A stretch of DNA of 37,958 bases from Microbacteriaceae bacterium (GTDB lineage: Bacteria; Actinomycetota; Actinomycetes; Actinomycetales; Microbacteriaceae): positions 1 through 37,958 of the forward strand of contig WQZN01000020.1 of the NCBI GenBank assembly GCA_009780695.1. Direction: 5' to 3'. The first letter of the stretch is position 1; each line of letters begins with the position of its first letter. The position numbers and the translations under genes were made by a program. The notes beneath the pieces are model-generated. The model did no database searches, was not told the DNA's origin, and worked only from the letters and a program-made list of their open reading frames with translations. Positions 24,649 to 33,531 of the stretch are shown one piece after another.

Positions 24649-25659
24649 ATGGATCTCGGGCGATACATCGGCAAGAAGCTGGTGTGGTACGTCGTCGCTC
24701 TCGCGGCCGCGCTCGTTCTGAACTTCCTGTTGCCCAGGCTGATCCCCGGCAACCCGGTCGACACGATCGTCTCGTCGCTCGCGCGCGGCGGGAACATCAG
24801 CTCCGGCCAGCAGAAGACCATCTATGAGGCCTTCATGCACCAGTTCGGCCTCGACCAGCCGCTCTGGACGCAGTTCCTCATCTACCTGAAGAACCTCGCG
24901 CACGGCAACCTCGGCGTGTCCTTCGCGTCGTATCCGACGAGCGTGAACAAGCTCGTCGGCCAGGCGGTGCCGTGGACGCTCGCGCTGCAGCTGCCCAGCA
25001 TCGTGATCGGCTGGATCATCGGCAACGCGCTCGGCGCCGTCGCCGCCTTCCGCGGCGGGCGCTGGGACCGCGGCGTGTTCACCAGCGCGCTGTTCCTGTC
25101 GTCGATGCCGTACTACTGCCTGTCGATCATCCTGCTCTACGTGTTCGCGCTGCAGCTCGGCCTGTTCCCCGTCGGCGGGGCCTACTCGCTGGGCACGACG
25201 CCGAGCTTCAGCTTCGGCTTCCTGAGCGATGCGTCGACGTACTACTGGCTGCCGTTCCTGTCGCTCGTCCTCGTCATGATCGGCGGTCAGGCCGTCGGCA
25301 TGCGCTCGATGGCGATCTACGAGCTCGGCAGCGACTACGTCAACTTCTCGCGCGGCCTGGGAATCGGCCAGCGCAAGATCGTCGGCTACATCTTCCACAA
25401 CGCGATGCTGCCGCAGATCACCGGTCTCGCGCTGTCCATCGGAACCATGGTCGGCGGCGCCCTGATCACCGAGCTGGTCTTCAACTACCCCGGCATGGGC
25501 TCGCTGCTGTTCAACGCGATCAGCGCCAACGACTACCCCGTCATCCAATCGGTCACGCTGATCATCACGGTCGCGGTGCTCGCGGCCAACTTCGCCGTCG
25601 AGGTCGTCTACGGCATCGTCGACCCGCGGATTCGCGCAGCGAAGACGAAGGAGAACTGA
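24649..25659 (+). CDS. ABC importer permease (DppB/OppB type)
   Basis: A 336-residue membrane protein with the N-terminal transmembrane helix of OppB-type permeases, the external motif FGLDQPLWTQFLIYL, about six transmembrane segments and the EAA-like cytosolic loop near NFSRGLGIGQRKIVGYIFHN. The ATG at 24649 has GGGGAGGAG 8 bases upstream. It forms a pair with the next permease. Confidence 0.93.
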   Translation: MDLGRYIGKKLVWYVVALAAALVLNFLLPRLIPGNPVDTIVSSLARGGNISSGQQKTIYEAFMHQFGLDQPLWTQFLIYLKNLAHGNLGVSFASYPTSVNKLVGQAVPWTLALQLPSIVIGWIIGNALGAVAAFRGGRWDRGVFTSALFLSSMPYYCLSIILLYVFALQLGLFPVGGAYSLGTTPSFSFGFLSDASTYYWLPFLSLVLVMIGGQAVGMRSMAIYELGSDYVNFSRGLGIGQRKIVGYIFHNAMLPQITGLALSIGTMVGGALITELVFNYPGMGSLLFNAISANDYPVIQSVTLIITVAVLAANFAVEVVYGIVDPRIRAAKTKEN

Positions 25660-25660
25660 C

Positions 25661-26731
25661 ATGAGCGGAATCAACCCCCTCAGCGAACTCGAGGCGGAGA
25701 CCCGGAACACGAACGTCGCCGATGCGACCTCCGTCCTCGCCGGGCTCACCACGCACCCGCGCCGCGCCAAGCGGCGCCGCAGCGGAGGCTTCAACGTCAG
25801 CGGACGGTTCTGGGTCGCCGCCGCGCTCGTCGGCTTCGTCATCCTGATGGCCTTCATCGGTCCGCTCGTCTACCCCTTCGGGGCGGGCGAGAAGGTCGGC
25901 GGCCTCTACGACAACCCGTCGGCGACGCACCTGCTGGGCACCGACAACTTCGGCCACGACGTGATCTCGGTGCTGATGACCGGTGCGCGCAACTCGCTCT
26001 ACAACGGCCTCGTCGCGGGCCTCGTCGCCACCGCGATCGGCGTCGCGATCGGCGTGCTCGCCGGCTACGTCGGCGGCTGGCTCGAGGAACTGCTCATGGG
26101 CATCACCAACGTGGTGCTCGCCGTCCCGGCGATCGTCGTGCTGATCCTGATCTCGATCTCGCTGCAGAACACGTCGGTCGGGTTCCTGAAAGGCATCATG
26201 GGCCTCGCCCTGGTCATCGGTTTCACCTCGTGGCCGTGGACCGCCCGCGCGGTGAGAGCCCAGGCGAGCTCGGTCGCGACGCGCGAGCACATCGACATCG
26301 CGAAGCTCTCGGGGGCCCGCACGCCGGGCATCCTCTGGCGCGACGTGCTGCCGTACCTCGCGAGCTACATCGTGATGGCCTTCGTGCTGCAGGTGGCGGG
26401 CGCGATCCTCGCGGAGGCGTCGCTGTCCATGCTGGGACTCGGTCCGTCGGATGTCGTGTCGCTCGGTGTGCAGCTGCACTGGGCGATCGCATTCCAGGCG
26501 GTCGGCTCCGGCGCCTGGTGGGCGTTCCTGCCCCCGACCATCATCCTGACCCTCGTCTCCTTCGGCCTGCTGCTGCTGCAGTCGAGCCTCGACGAGCTGT
26601 TCAACCCGCGTCTGCGCCGCGGCAAGCGGAAGGCGATGAAGGCCGCCGCCGAGCGACGGGCCGCCGCGGCCGCCCAGCTCCAGACGCAGCCGGCCGGTCT
26701 CGCAGCCGGCGCTGAGGAGGTCCTGGCATGA
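25661..26731 (+). CDS. ABC importer permease (DppC/OppC type)
   Basis: A 356-residue second permease. A soluble N-terminus of about 48 residues precedes the first helix. HLLGTDNFGHDVISVLMTG is the conserved OppC motif, and the EAA-like loop is around DIAKLSGARTPGILWRDVLP. The C-terminus is a charged Ala/Lys/Arg tail of about 45 residues, longer than usual. The ATG follows one base after the preceding stop, and its stop overlaps the ATPase gene (ATGA). Confidence 0.93.
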   Translation: MSGINPLSELEAETRNTNVADATSVLAGLTTHPRRAKRRRSGGFNVSGRFWVAAALVGFVILMAFIGPLVYPFGAGEKVGGLYDNPSATHLLGTDNFGHDVISVLMTGARNSLYNGLVAGLVATAIGVAIGVLAGYVGGWLEELLMGITNVVLAVPAIVVLILISISLQNTSVGFLKGIMGLALVIGFTSWPWTARAVRAQASSVATREHIDIAKLSGARTPGILWRDVLPYLASYIVMAFVLQVAGAILAEASLSMLGLGPSDVVSLGVQLHWAIAFQAVGSGAWWAFLPPTIILTLVSFGLLLLQSSLDELFNPRLRRGKRKAMKAAAERRAAAAAQLQTQPAGLAAGAEEVLA

Positions 26732-27780
26732 GTTCCGACAACATCCTGGTGCGCGCGACGAACGTCAACGCCTCGTACGCGACCAACACCGGGCAGGACG
26801 TGCCCGCGGTCGACGCGGTCAGCCTCGAGATCGCCGAAGGGCAGATCCTGGGCCTGGCCGGCGAGTCGGGCTGCGGCAAGTCGACGCTCGGCAACGCGCT
26901 GGCGATGATCGCGAACCCGCCGCTCTACGTGCTGAGCGGCGAGCTCCAGATCGCCGATCGGACGATCGACCTGTCGACGCTCGACAAGGGCGCTGAGGCC
27001 CGGCACCGCGCGTTCCGCGGCGACTACGTCTCGCTGCTGCCGCAGGGCGCGATGAACTCGATCAGCCCGACGCTGCGCATCCGCGACCTCGTCGTCGACG
27101 TCGTGCGCGGCCAGGACAGGAGCCGCTCGCGCGACGAGGCCCTCGACCTCGCCCGCGACCGGCTCAAGCAGCTCGGGATGCCCGTGCGCGTGCTCGACCA
27201 GTACGCCCACCAGCTCTCCGGCGGCATGCGGCAGCGCATGGTGACGGTGATCTCGACGCTGCTGAACCCGCGCCTGCTGATCGCCGACGAGCCGACCTCG
27301 GCGCTCGACGTGTCGAGCCAGAAGGCGCTCATCGAGATGCTGCTGCAGATGGTCGAGCAGAAGGTCATGGGCGCGGCGATCTTCATCACGCACGACCTGC
27401 CGGTGCTGTCGATGGTCACCGACCAGATCGCGATCATGTACGCCGGCCGCATCATCGAGACCGGGCCGACCGCCGAGCTCGTGCACCGCGCGCGGCATCC
27501 GTACACCTCGGCGCTGGTGTCCGCGGTGCTCGACCCGACGGAGGAGACGCGGCACAAGCGGGTCGCCGGCATCCCCGGATCGCCGCCGAACCTCGCCAGC
27601 CCGCCCTCGGGCTGCCGGTTCCACCCGCGCTGCGCCTTCGCCACCGAGATCTGCACGCGCGAGGTGCCGCCGCTGGTCGTCGAGGGCGAGCACTCCTCGG
27701 CGTGCTGGTGGGCGAAGGACCACCCGAACGAGCCGGTCCCGCTGCCCGACCCCGTGTCCCTGGAAGGACTCGCATCATGA
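26728..27780 (+). CDS. ABC importer ATPase (DppD/OppD type)
   Basis: A 350-residue ATP-binding subunit: Walker A GESGCGKST, Q-loop LLPQGAMNS, signature LSGGMRQRM, Walker B LLIADEPTSALD and H-loop ITHDLPV. The C-terminal oligopeptide-transporter domain is present, with the family cysteines in GCRFHPRCAFATEIC; in characterised homologues these bind a [4Fe-4S] cluster. It is translationally coupled to both neighbours by 4-bp overlaps. Confidence 0.94.
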   Translation: MSSDNILVRATNVNASYATNTGQDVPAVDAVSLEIAEGQILGLAGESGCGKSTLGNALAMIANPPLYVLSGELQIADRTIDLSTLDKGAEARHRAFRGDYVSLLPQGAMNSISPTLRIRDLVVDVVRGQDRSRSRDEALDLARDRLKQLGMPVRVLDQYAHQLSGGMRQRMVTVISTLLNPRLLIADEPTSALDVSSQKALIEMLLQMVEQKVMGAAIFITHDLPVLSMVTDQIAIMYAGRIIETGPTAELVHRARHPYTSALVSAVLDPTEETRHKRVAGIPGSPPNLASPPSGCRFHPRCAFATEICTREVPPLVVEGEHSSACWWAKDHPNEPVPLPDPVSLEGLAS

Positions 27781-28601
27781 GCACGACCACGACCTCCGGT
27801 GCGGTGACGCCCGGCAGCCCGATCCTGCAGGCGAAGAACGTCACGAAGACGTTCGGCGGTGCGGGCGGCAAGATGACCGCGGTCGACGACGTGAGCGTCG
27901 ACTTCCACGCGGGCAAGGTGCTCGCCGTCGTCGGCGAGTCGGGCTCGGGCAAGTCGACGTTGGCGCGGATGCTGCTGCGCCTGCTGCCGGTCACCTCGGG
28001 TCAGATCCTGTACCAGGGCCGCGACGTGACGAACATCCGCGGCTCCGAGCTGCGGAGGTACTGGACGGACGTGCAGGCGGTCTTCCAGGACCCCTTCGCC
28101 TCGTTCAACCAGTTCTTCACGGTCGGGCAGATGCTGCGGCGCAGCATCCGCCTCGCGGGCCGCAGCCAGGGCGAGAGCGACGACGCGCTCATCGAGCGCT
28201 GCCTCGGCTACGTCGGGCTCAAGCCCGACGAGGCGATGGCGAAGTTCCCGCACCAGATGTCGGGCGGCCAGCGTCAGCGCGTCATGGTGGCGCGAGCGCT
28301 CATGATGAGCCCGAAGGTGCTGCTCGCCGACGAGGCGACGTCGATGCTGGACGCCTCGTTGCGCGTCAACGTGCTGAACGTGCTGCAGGACCTGCGCAGC
28401 GAGCTCGACCTGACGGTGCTGTTCATCACCCACGACATCGGTCAGGCGTGCTACCTGGCCGACGAGGTGGTCGTGATGGAGCACGGCGTGATCGTCGAGC
28501 AGGGCGCGACCGACGAGGTCATCTTCAACCCGCAGAACGACTACACGAAGCGGCTGCTGTCCGACGTGCCCGACCTCAAGGGCTCGCTCAAGTCGCGGTG
28601 A
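27777..28601 (+). CDS. ABC importer ATPase (DppF/OppF type)
   Basis: A 274-residue second ATPase: Walker A GESGSGKST, Q-loop VFQDPFASFN, signature MSGGQRQRV, Walker B VLLADEATSMLD and H-loop ITHDIGQ. It is shorter than many OppF proteins because the C-terminal oligopeptide-transporter domain with its cysteines is missing; the protein ends soon after NPQNDYTKRLLSDVP. Walker B has EAT rather than EPT. The start overlaps the preceding stop (ATGA). It is the last gene of the importer operon, closed by the hairpin at 28609. Confidence 0.93.
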   Translation: MSTTTTSGAVTPGSPILQAKNVTKTFGGAGGKMTAVDDVSVDFHAGKVLAVVGESGSGKSTLARMLLRLLPVTSGQILYQGRDVTNIRGSELRRYWTDVQAVFQDPFASFNQFFTVGQMLRRSIRLAGRSQGESDDALIERCLGYVGLKPDEAMAKFPHQMSGGQRQRVMVARALMMSPKVLLADEATSMLDASLRVNVLNVLQDLRSELDLTVLFITHDIGQACYLADEVVVMEHGVIVEQGATDEVIFNPQNDYTKRLLSDVPDLKGSLKSR

Positions 28602-28608
28602 ACACGCT

Positions 28609-28663
28609 CGCGCCGCGGTGCGGGGCCGGCCACTGTGTCAGGCCGGCTTCGCATCGCGGCGCG
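28609..28663 (+). terminator. long-stem terminator of the mannoside/importer operon
   Basis: Two 22-nt arms (28609-28630 and 28642-28663) pair fully if three G-U pairs are allowed, around an 11-nt loop. It starts 7 bases after the ATPase stop. There is no T-run. Confidence 0.8.
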
Positions 28664-28687
28664 TCTTCGATTCCGAGGAGATGACGG

Positions 28688-29536
28688 ATGCTGGCGGAGG
28701 AGACCGACCGCGCCTGCGCCGCCGCGCTCGGGCTGGTGCGCGAGCACGGCCTGGTCGCCGACGAGGCGCTCGTCCTCAGCGACTCGAACAAGGTGATCCT
28801 GCGGGTGCTGCCCGCCGACCTCGTGGCGCGGGTGGCTCGGCACGGCGAGCACGTCGCGCCGTTGGAGCTCGCGGCGGCGCGGGCGCTCGCGGCATCCGGA
28901 AGCCCGATCGTGCGGCTCGACCCCCGGGTCGAGGCGCGCGCCCACGAGCGCGACGGCTTCGTCATGACGCTCTGGGAGCATGCGGCGCCGGGCGGGCGGC
29001 CGCTCGACCCGGCCGACTACGCCGCCGCGCTCGCGCGACTGCATCACGGGATGCGCGGCCTGCGGGTCGACGCCCCGCACTTCCTGGACCGCGTCGCAGC
29101 GGCCCGCGCCATCGTCACGGACCCCGCGCGCTCGCCGGACCTGGCGCCGCGTGATCGCGCGCTGCTCGACGGCGTGCTGGCGCAGCTCGGCGCCGAGGTG
29201 CACGCGAGCGGCCGGGAGCAGCTGCTGCACGGCGAGCCCCACCCGGGGAACGTGCTGGCGACGGATGCCGGGCCGCTCTTCATCGACCTGGAGACGTGCT
29301 GCGTCGGCCCGGTCGAGTTCGACCTCGCGCACGCACCTGAGGCGGTGTGGACGCGGTACCCGGGGGCGGATGCCGAGCTGCTGCTGCGCTGCCGGCTGCT
29401 CGTGCTCGCGATCATGACCTCATGGCGGTGGGATCGGGAGGACGGACATCCGGGCGGCCGACGGCTCGGCGTCGAGTGGCTGGCGCAGCTGCGCGCCGAC
29501 CTCGCGGCCTCGGGCATTCGCCTCGCCGCGAGTTGA
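28688..29536 (+). CDS. phosphotransferase-fold (APH/ChoK-like) protein
   Basis: A 282-residue protein with the aminoglycoside phosphotransferase fold. The Brenner motif reads LLHGEPHPGNVL, with Glu where Asp is more usual (HGDxHxxN), and the metal-binding motif is FIDLETCCVGPVEFDLA. The N-terminal lobe is short and lacks an obvious Gly-rich loop. Such proteins are often annotated as antibiotic kinases, but they phosphorylate many small molecules; nothing here shows resistance. The ATG at 28688 has GAGGAG about 8 bases upstream. It stands alone after the importer terminator. Confidence 0.8.
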   Translation: MLAEETDRACAAALGLVREHGLVADEALVLSDSNKVILRVLPADLVARVARHGEHVAPLELAAARALAASGSPIVRLDPRVEARAHERDGFVMTLWEHAAPGGRPLDPADYAAALARLHHGMRGLRVDAPHFLDRVAAARAIVTDPARSPDLAPRDRALLDGVLAQLGAEVHASGREQLLHGEPHPGNVLATDAGPLFIDLETCCVGPVEFDLAHAPEAVWTRYPGADAELLLRCRLLVLAIMTSWRWDREDGHPGGRRLGVEWLAQLRADLAASGIRLAAS

Positions 29537-29594
29537 CCCACAGATCGCAGCGCGCACCCGCCCCGCACACAGCTACCCCCCACCCTCACGCGGA

Positions 29595-29600
29595 TAGTGT
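29595..29600 (+). promoter_or_regulatory. -10-like hexamer of the small membrane protein gene
   Basis: TAGTGT ends 9 nt before the ATG at 29610. It is identical to the bioY hexamer, and no ribosome binding site lies between, which suggests a leaderless mRNA for this gene and probably the cardiolipin synthase. Confidence 0.45.
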
Positions 29601-29609
29601 GATCACGAC

Positions 29610-29780
29610 ATGAACGCGTGGCTTGGGATCATTTGGGCGCTCGCCCCCACTGTGCTGGTCGGCCTCGTGTTCTGGTGGGTGATGGCGGCGATCGTGCGCG
29701 CCGATCGCACCGAGCGCAAGGCATACGCCAAGATTGAGGCTGAGGAGCGGGCCAAGCGCGGCCTGCCCGCCAAGAACTAG
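29610..29780 (+). CDS. 56-residue single-pass membrane protein
   Basis: An ATG-started ORF of 56 residues: one hydrophobic segment (residues 4-29, LGIIWALAPTVLVGLVFWWV within it) followed by a strongly charged helix (RADRTERKAYAKIEAEERAK) and the tail GLPAKN. The layout is that of a genuine small membrane protein with a cytosolic charged tail. It has its own -10-like hexamer and lies 36 bases before the cardiolipin synthase gene, so it may be co-transcribed and function with it. I recall similar small proteins in related genomes but know no function. Confidence 0.78.
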   Translation: MNAWLGIIWALAPTVLVGLVFWWVMAAIVRADRTERKAYAKIEAEERAKRGLPAKN

Positions 29781-29816
29781 CCGGCCCCGGTCGGCGCAGC
29801 CGATCTTCGGAGGGCA

Positions 29817-31289
29817 ATGAACGCTGGATTCCTGACATCCGCGATCATCATCCTGGGTCTGCTCATCGACTTCGTGATCCGCGTCATCGCGATCATCGTC
29901 GTGCCGCGCAACCGCCGCCCGCAGAGCGCGACCGCGTGGCTGCTGGCGATCAACTTCATCCCGTATGTCGGGGCGCTCGTCTTCCTGCTCATCGGCTCGT
30001 ACAAGCTGCCCAAGAACCGCCGCGACAAGCAGGCGCAGATCAACCAGTTCATCGTCGACCAGACGGAGGGCATGGAGCGGGTGCGCCGCGACCGTGCCTG
30101 GCCCGGCTGGTTCGAACAGGTCGTCAGGCTCAACCGCAACCTCGGCTCGATGCCGCTCGTGGGCGGCAGCTCGGCGCAGATCATCACCGAGTACCAGCAG
30201 AGCTTCGTGGAGATGATCCACGCCGTCGACCGCGCCGAGCGCTTCGTGCACGTCGAGTTCTACATCTTCGCCCTCGACTCGATGACCGAGCCCTTCTTCG
30301 ATGCGCTCGAGCGCGCGGTGCGGCGCGGCGTGATCGTGCGCGTGCTGCTCGACCACGTCGCGAACCTGCGCACGCGGGGCTACCGCAACACCCTGCGGCG
30401 ACTGGATGCCATGGGCGCTCAGTGGCAGCTGATGCTCCCGATCCGGCCCCTGCGCGGCCAGTACCAGCGCCCCGATCTGCGCAACCACCGCAAGCTCGTC
30501 GTCGTCGACGGGGAGGTCGGGTTCATGGGCTCGCAGAACGTGATCGACCCCGGCTACAACAAGCGGAGCAACGAGCGCCGCTGCCTGGTCTGGAAGGAGC
30601 TCGTGCTGCGGCTCGAGGGGCCGGCCGTCGCGGGCCTCAACGCCATCTTCATCACCGACTGGTACGTCGAGACCGATGAGCTGCTCGCCCGCGAGGCGAG
30701 CGCCGTCGAGCCGGTCTTCCTCGCCCCGCCCCGTGAGGAGATCGACTGCCAGCTCGTGCCGAGCGGCCCCGGCTTCCCGCACGAGAACAACCTGCGGCTC
30801 TTCCTCGCCCTGCTGTACTACGCGCAGGAGCGGATCATCATCACGAGCCCCTACTTCGTGCCCGACGAGTCGATCCTCGCGGCGATCATGACCGCGATCG
30901 AGCGCGGGGTGCACGTCGAGCTGTTCGTCTCCGAGATCGCGGACCAGTGGCTCGTGTACCACGCGCAGCGGTCGTACTACGAGCAGCTGCTCGAGGCGGG
31001 CGTGATCATCTGGATGTACCGTGCGCCCGTCATCCTGCACGCCAAGCACTTCACGATCGACGACGAGGTCGCCGTCGTCGGGTCGTCGAACATGGACATC
31101 CGCTCGTTCCAGCTCAACTGCGAGATCTCGCTCATGGTGCGCGGCAAGCACTTCGTCGACGAGCTGCGCGAGGTCGAGCAGAGCTATCGCGAGCACTCCC
31201 GGCAGCTGACGAAGGAGGAGTGGGCCCAGCAGCCCGTCCGCTCGCAGATCGCCGACAACCTGGCTCGGCTCACGAGCGCGCTGCAGTAG
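29817..31289 (+). CDS. cls: cardiolipin synthase (phospholipase D superfamily)
   Basis: A 490-residue membrane enzyme that makes cardiolipin from phosphatidylglycerol. Two N-terminal transmembrane segments (about residues 6-27 and 41-60) precede two PLD domains. The HKD motifs are [19 protein letters not shown] and [19 protein letters not shown]. The ATG at 29817 has GGAGGG immediately upstream. It converges with rmlA and overlaps its end by 20 bases, so there is no terminator between them. Confidence 0.94.
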   Translation: MNAGFLTSAIIILGLLIDFVIRVIAIIVVPRNRRPQSATAWLLAINFIPYVGALVFLLIGSYKLPKNRRDKQAQINQFIVDQTEGMERVRRDRAWPGWFEQVVRLNRNLGSMPLVGGSSAQIITEYQQSFVEMIHAVDRAERFVHVEFYIFALDSMTEPFFDALERAVRRGVIVRVLLDHVANLRTRGYRNTLRRLDAMGAQWQLMLPIRPLRGQYQRPDLRNHRKLVVVDGEVGFMGSQNVIDPGYNKRSNERRCLVWKELVLRLEGPAVAGLNAIFITDWYVETDELLAREASAVEPVFLAPPREEIDCQLVPSGPGFPHENNLRLFLALLYYAQERIIITSPYFVPDESILAAIMTAIERGVHVELFVSEIADQWLVYHAQRSYYEQLLEAGVIIWMYRAPVILHAKHFTIDDEVAVVGSSNMDIRSFQLNCEISLMVRGKHFVDELREVEQSYREHSRQLTKEEWAQQPVRSQIADNLARLTSALQ

Positions 31290-32163
31290 CCCCCCGGCGC
31301 CCGGTTGCGACGAGCCGCTGGATGTACTGGCCGTAGCCGCTCTTGCGCAGCGGCTGCGCGAGCGCCTCGAGCTGGTCGAGCGTGATCCAGCCCGCCCGCC
31401 ACGCGATCTCCTCGATGCAGCCGACCTTGAAGCCCTGGCGGTCCTCGATGACCTTGACGTACTCGGATGCCTGCATCATCGACTCGAACGTGCCCGTGTC
31501 GAGCCATGCGGTGCCGCGGCGCAGCACCTGCACCTGCAGCTTGCCCGCCTCGAGGTAGCGCTCGTTGACCGTCGAGATCTCGAGCTCGCCGCGCGCGCTC
31601 GGCTCGATGGTCTTCGCGATCTCGACGACCGAGTTGTCGTAGAAGTACAGACCGGGCACCGCATAGTTCGACTTCGGCGCGGTCGGCTTCTCCTCGATGG
31701 AGAGCGCCGTGAAGTCATCGTCGAACTCGACCACGCCGTAGCGCTCGGGGTCGCTCACCTCGTAGGCGAAGATCAGGCCGCCGTCGATCTCGGTATGCCC
31801 GCGCAGCGAGCTGCCGAGGCCCGCGCCGTGGAAGATGTTGTCGCCGAGCACGAGCGCGACCGACTCGTCGCCGATGAACTCCTCGCCGATGATGAACGCC
31901 TGCGCGAGGCCGTCGGGCGAGGGCTGCACCGCGTACTCGAGGCGGATGCCGAGCTGCGAGCCGTCGCCGAGCAGCGCGCGGAACTGCGCGTTGTACTCGG
32001 GGGTCGTGATGATCAGCACCTCGTTGATGCCCGCCATCATGAGCGTCGACAGCGGGTAGTAGACCATCGGCTTGTCGTAGATCGGCATCAGCTGCTTCGA
32101 GATGCCCTTGGTGATCGGCCACAGGCGGCTGCCCGAGCCGCCGGCGAGGATGATGCCGCGCAT
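31270..32163 (-). CDS. rmlA: glucose-1-phosphate thymidylyltransferase
   Basis: Makes dTDP-glucose, the first step of dTDP-rhamnose synthesis. The product is 297 residues. The nucleotidyltransferase motif is [20 protein letters not shown], followed by [14 protein letters not shown] and LGDNIFHG; the KP and DTGTFES regions are also typical. The ATG at 32163 has AGGAAG 9 bases upstream; the long open frame upstream is a shadow of ugd. Last gene of the leftward nucleotide-sugar cluster. Confidence 0.95.
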   Translation of the reverse strand: MRGIILAGGSGSRLWPITKGISKQLMPIYDKPMVYYPLSTLMMAGINEVLIITTPEYNAQFRALLGDGSQLGIRLEYAVQPSPDGLAQAFIIGEEFIGDESVALVLGDNIFHGAGLGSSLRGHTEIDGGLIFAYEVSDPERYGVVEFDDDFTALSIEEKPTAPKSNYAVPGLYFYDNSVVEIAKTIEPSARGELEISTVNERYLEAGKLQVQVLRRGTAWLDTGTFESMMQASEYVKVIEDRQGFKVGCIEEIAWRAGWITLDQLEALAQPLRKSGYGQYIQRLVATGRRGATAARS

Positions 32164-32198
32164 GTGTTTCTGCTTCCTGGTGGGGGACGGACGGGCCG

Positions 32199-33512
32199 CT
32201 ACGGGCGGCCGAGCGCGCGATAGCGCCAGCCGGCCGCGCGCCACTGTTCGGGGTCGAGGCAGTTGCGGCCGTCGAGGATCCTCTGCTCGCCGACGACCGC
32301 GCCGAAGGCGGCCGGGTCGAGCTCGCGGAACTCCTTCCATTCCGTGAGCAGGACGACGGCGTCGGCGTCGGCCGCGGCCTCCGCGGACGACGCCGCGTAG
32401 TCGAGCTCGGGGCGCAGGCGCTTCGCGTTCTCCACGGCCTGGGGGTCGTAGGCGACGACGCGGGCGCCCTGTGCGCGCAGCTGGGAGGCGACGTCGAGCG
32501 AGGGCGAGTCGCGCACGTCGTCGGACTCGGGCTTGAACGCGAGGCCGAGCACGGCGACCTTCTTGCCGAGCAGCGAGCCGTCGAGCAGCTCGCGCGTCAG
32601 GTCGACGGCGCGCACCCGGCGGCGCATGTTGATCTGGTCGACCTCGCGCAGGAACGTGAGCGCCTGGTCGGCGCCCAGCTCGCCCGCGCGGGCCTGGAAG
32701 GCGCGGATGTCCTTCGGCAGGCATCCGCCGCCGAAGCCCAGGCCGGCGTTGAGGAAGCGCCGCCCGATGCGCGCGTCGTAGCCGATCGCGTCGGCGATCT
32801 TCGTGACATCCGCCCCCGTCACATCGGCGATCTCGGCGATCGCGTTGATGAACGAGATCTTGGTCGCGAGGAAGGCGTTGGCCGAGACCTTCACGAGCTC
32901 GGCGGTCTCGTAGCCGGTCACGACGAGCGGGGTCTCGTTGCCGAGGGCCGTGGCGTAGACCGCGTCGAGCTGGGTCTTCGCGCGCTCGCCGCCGGCGCCC
33001 TCGGCCACGCCGTAGACGATGCGGTCGGGGCGCAGCGTGTCCTCGACGGCGAAGCCCTCGCGCAGGAACTCGGGGTTCCATGCGAGCTCGGCCTCGGGCT
33101 GCGCCGCCTTCACGATGCCGGCGAGGCGACGGGCGGTGCCGACCGGCACCGTCGACTTGCCGACGACGAGCGCGCCCGGCTTGAGGTGCGGGGCGAGCGC
33201 GGTCACGGCGGCGTCGACATAGCTCAGATCGGCCGCGTACTCGCCCTTCTTCTGCGGGGTGCCGACCGCGATGAAGTGCACATCGGCGTCGGCCGCGCGT
33301 GTGATGTCGGTCGTGAACTCGAGGCGGCCGGTGGCGCCCGCCGAGGTCAGCAGCTCGGGCAGCCCCGGCTCGTAGAACGGCGCACGACCGGCGGCGAGCA
33401 GTCCGACCTTGGCCCGGTCGACGTCGATGCCGAGCACCTCGTGGCCGAGTTCCGCCATGCACGCGGCGTGCACGGCGCCGAGATAGCCGCAGCCGATGAC
33501 CGTGATACGCAC
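32199..33512 (-). CDS. ugd: UDP-glucose 6-dehydrogenase family protein
   Basis: A 437-residue nucleotide-sugar dehydrogenase: N-terminal Rossmann motif [31 protein letters not shown] and the catalytic cysteine in [10 protein letters not shown], then a C-terminal Rossmann domain ([18 protein letters not shown]). It most likely oxidises UDP-glucose to UDP-glucuronate; GDP-mannose dehydrogenase activity cannot be excluded. The start is GTG (GTGCGTATC) with GGGGAT upstream. It lies between the rmlC-rmlD fusion and rmlA. Confidence 0.92.
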   Translation of the reverse strand: MRITVIGCGYLGAVHAACMAELGHEVLGIDVDRAKVGLLAAGRAPFYEPGLPELLTSAGATGRLEFTTDITRAADADVHFIAVGTPQKKGEYAADLSYVDAAVTALAPHLKPGALVVGKSTVPVGTARRLAGIVKAAQPEAELAWNPEFLREGFAVEDTLRPDRIVYGVAEGAGGERAKTQLDAVYATALGNETPLVVTGYETAELVKVSANAFLATKISFINAIAEIADVTGADVTKIADAIGYDARIGRRFLNAGLGFGGGCLPKDIRAFQARAGELGADQALTFLREVDQINMRRRVRAVDLTRELLDGSLLGKKVAVLGLAFKPESDDVRDSPSLDVASQLRAQGARVVAYDPQAVENAKRLRPELDYAASSAEAAADADAVVLLTEWKEFRELDPAAFGAVVGEQRILDGRNCLDPEQWRAAGWRYRALGRP

Positions 33513-33531
33513 GAAAGATCCCCTTATCCCG

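Noticed and set aside
13608..28601. Genomic island or transposon carrying the glycoside locus
   Set aside because: No integrase, transposase, tRNA target or flanking direct repeats are visible, and codon use looks like that of the neighbours.
28688..29536. Antibiotic resistance kinase
   Set aside because: Only the general phosphotransferase fold is supported. The Brenner motif has Glu for Asp and there is no resistance context.
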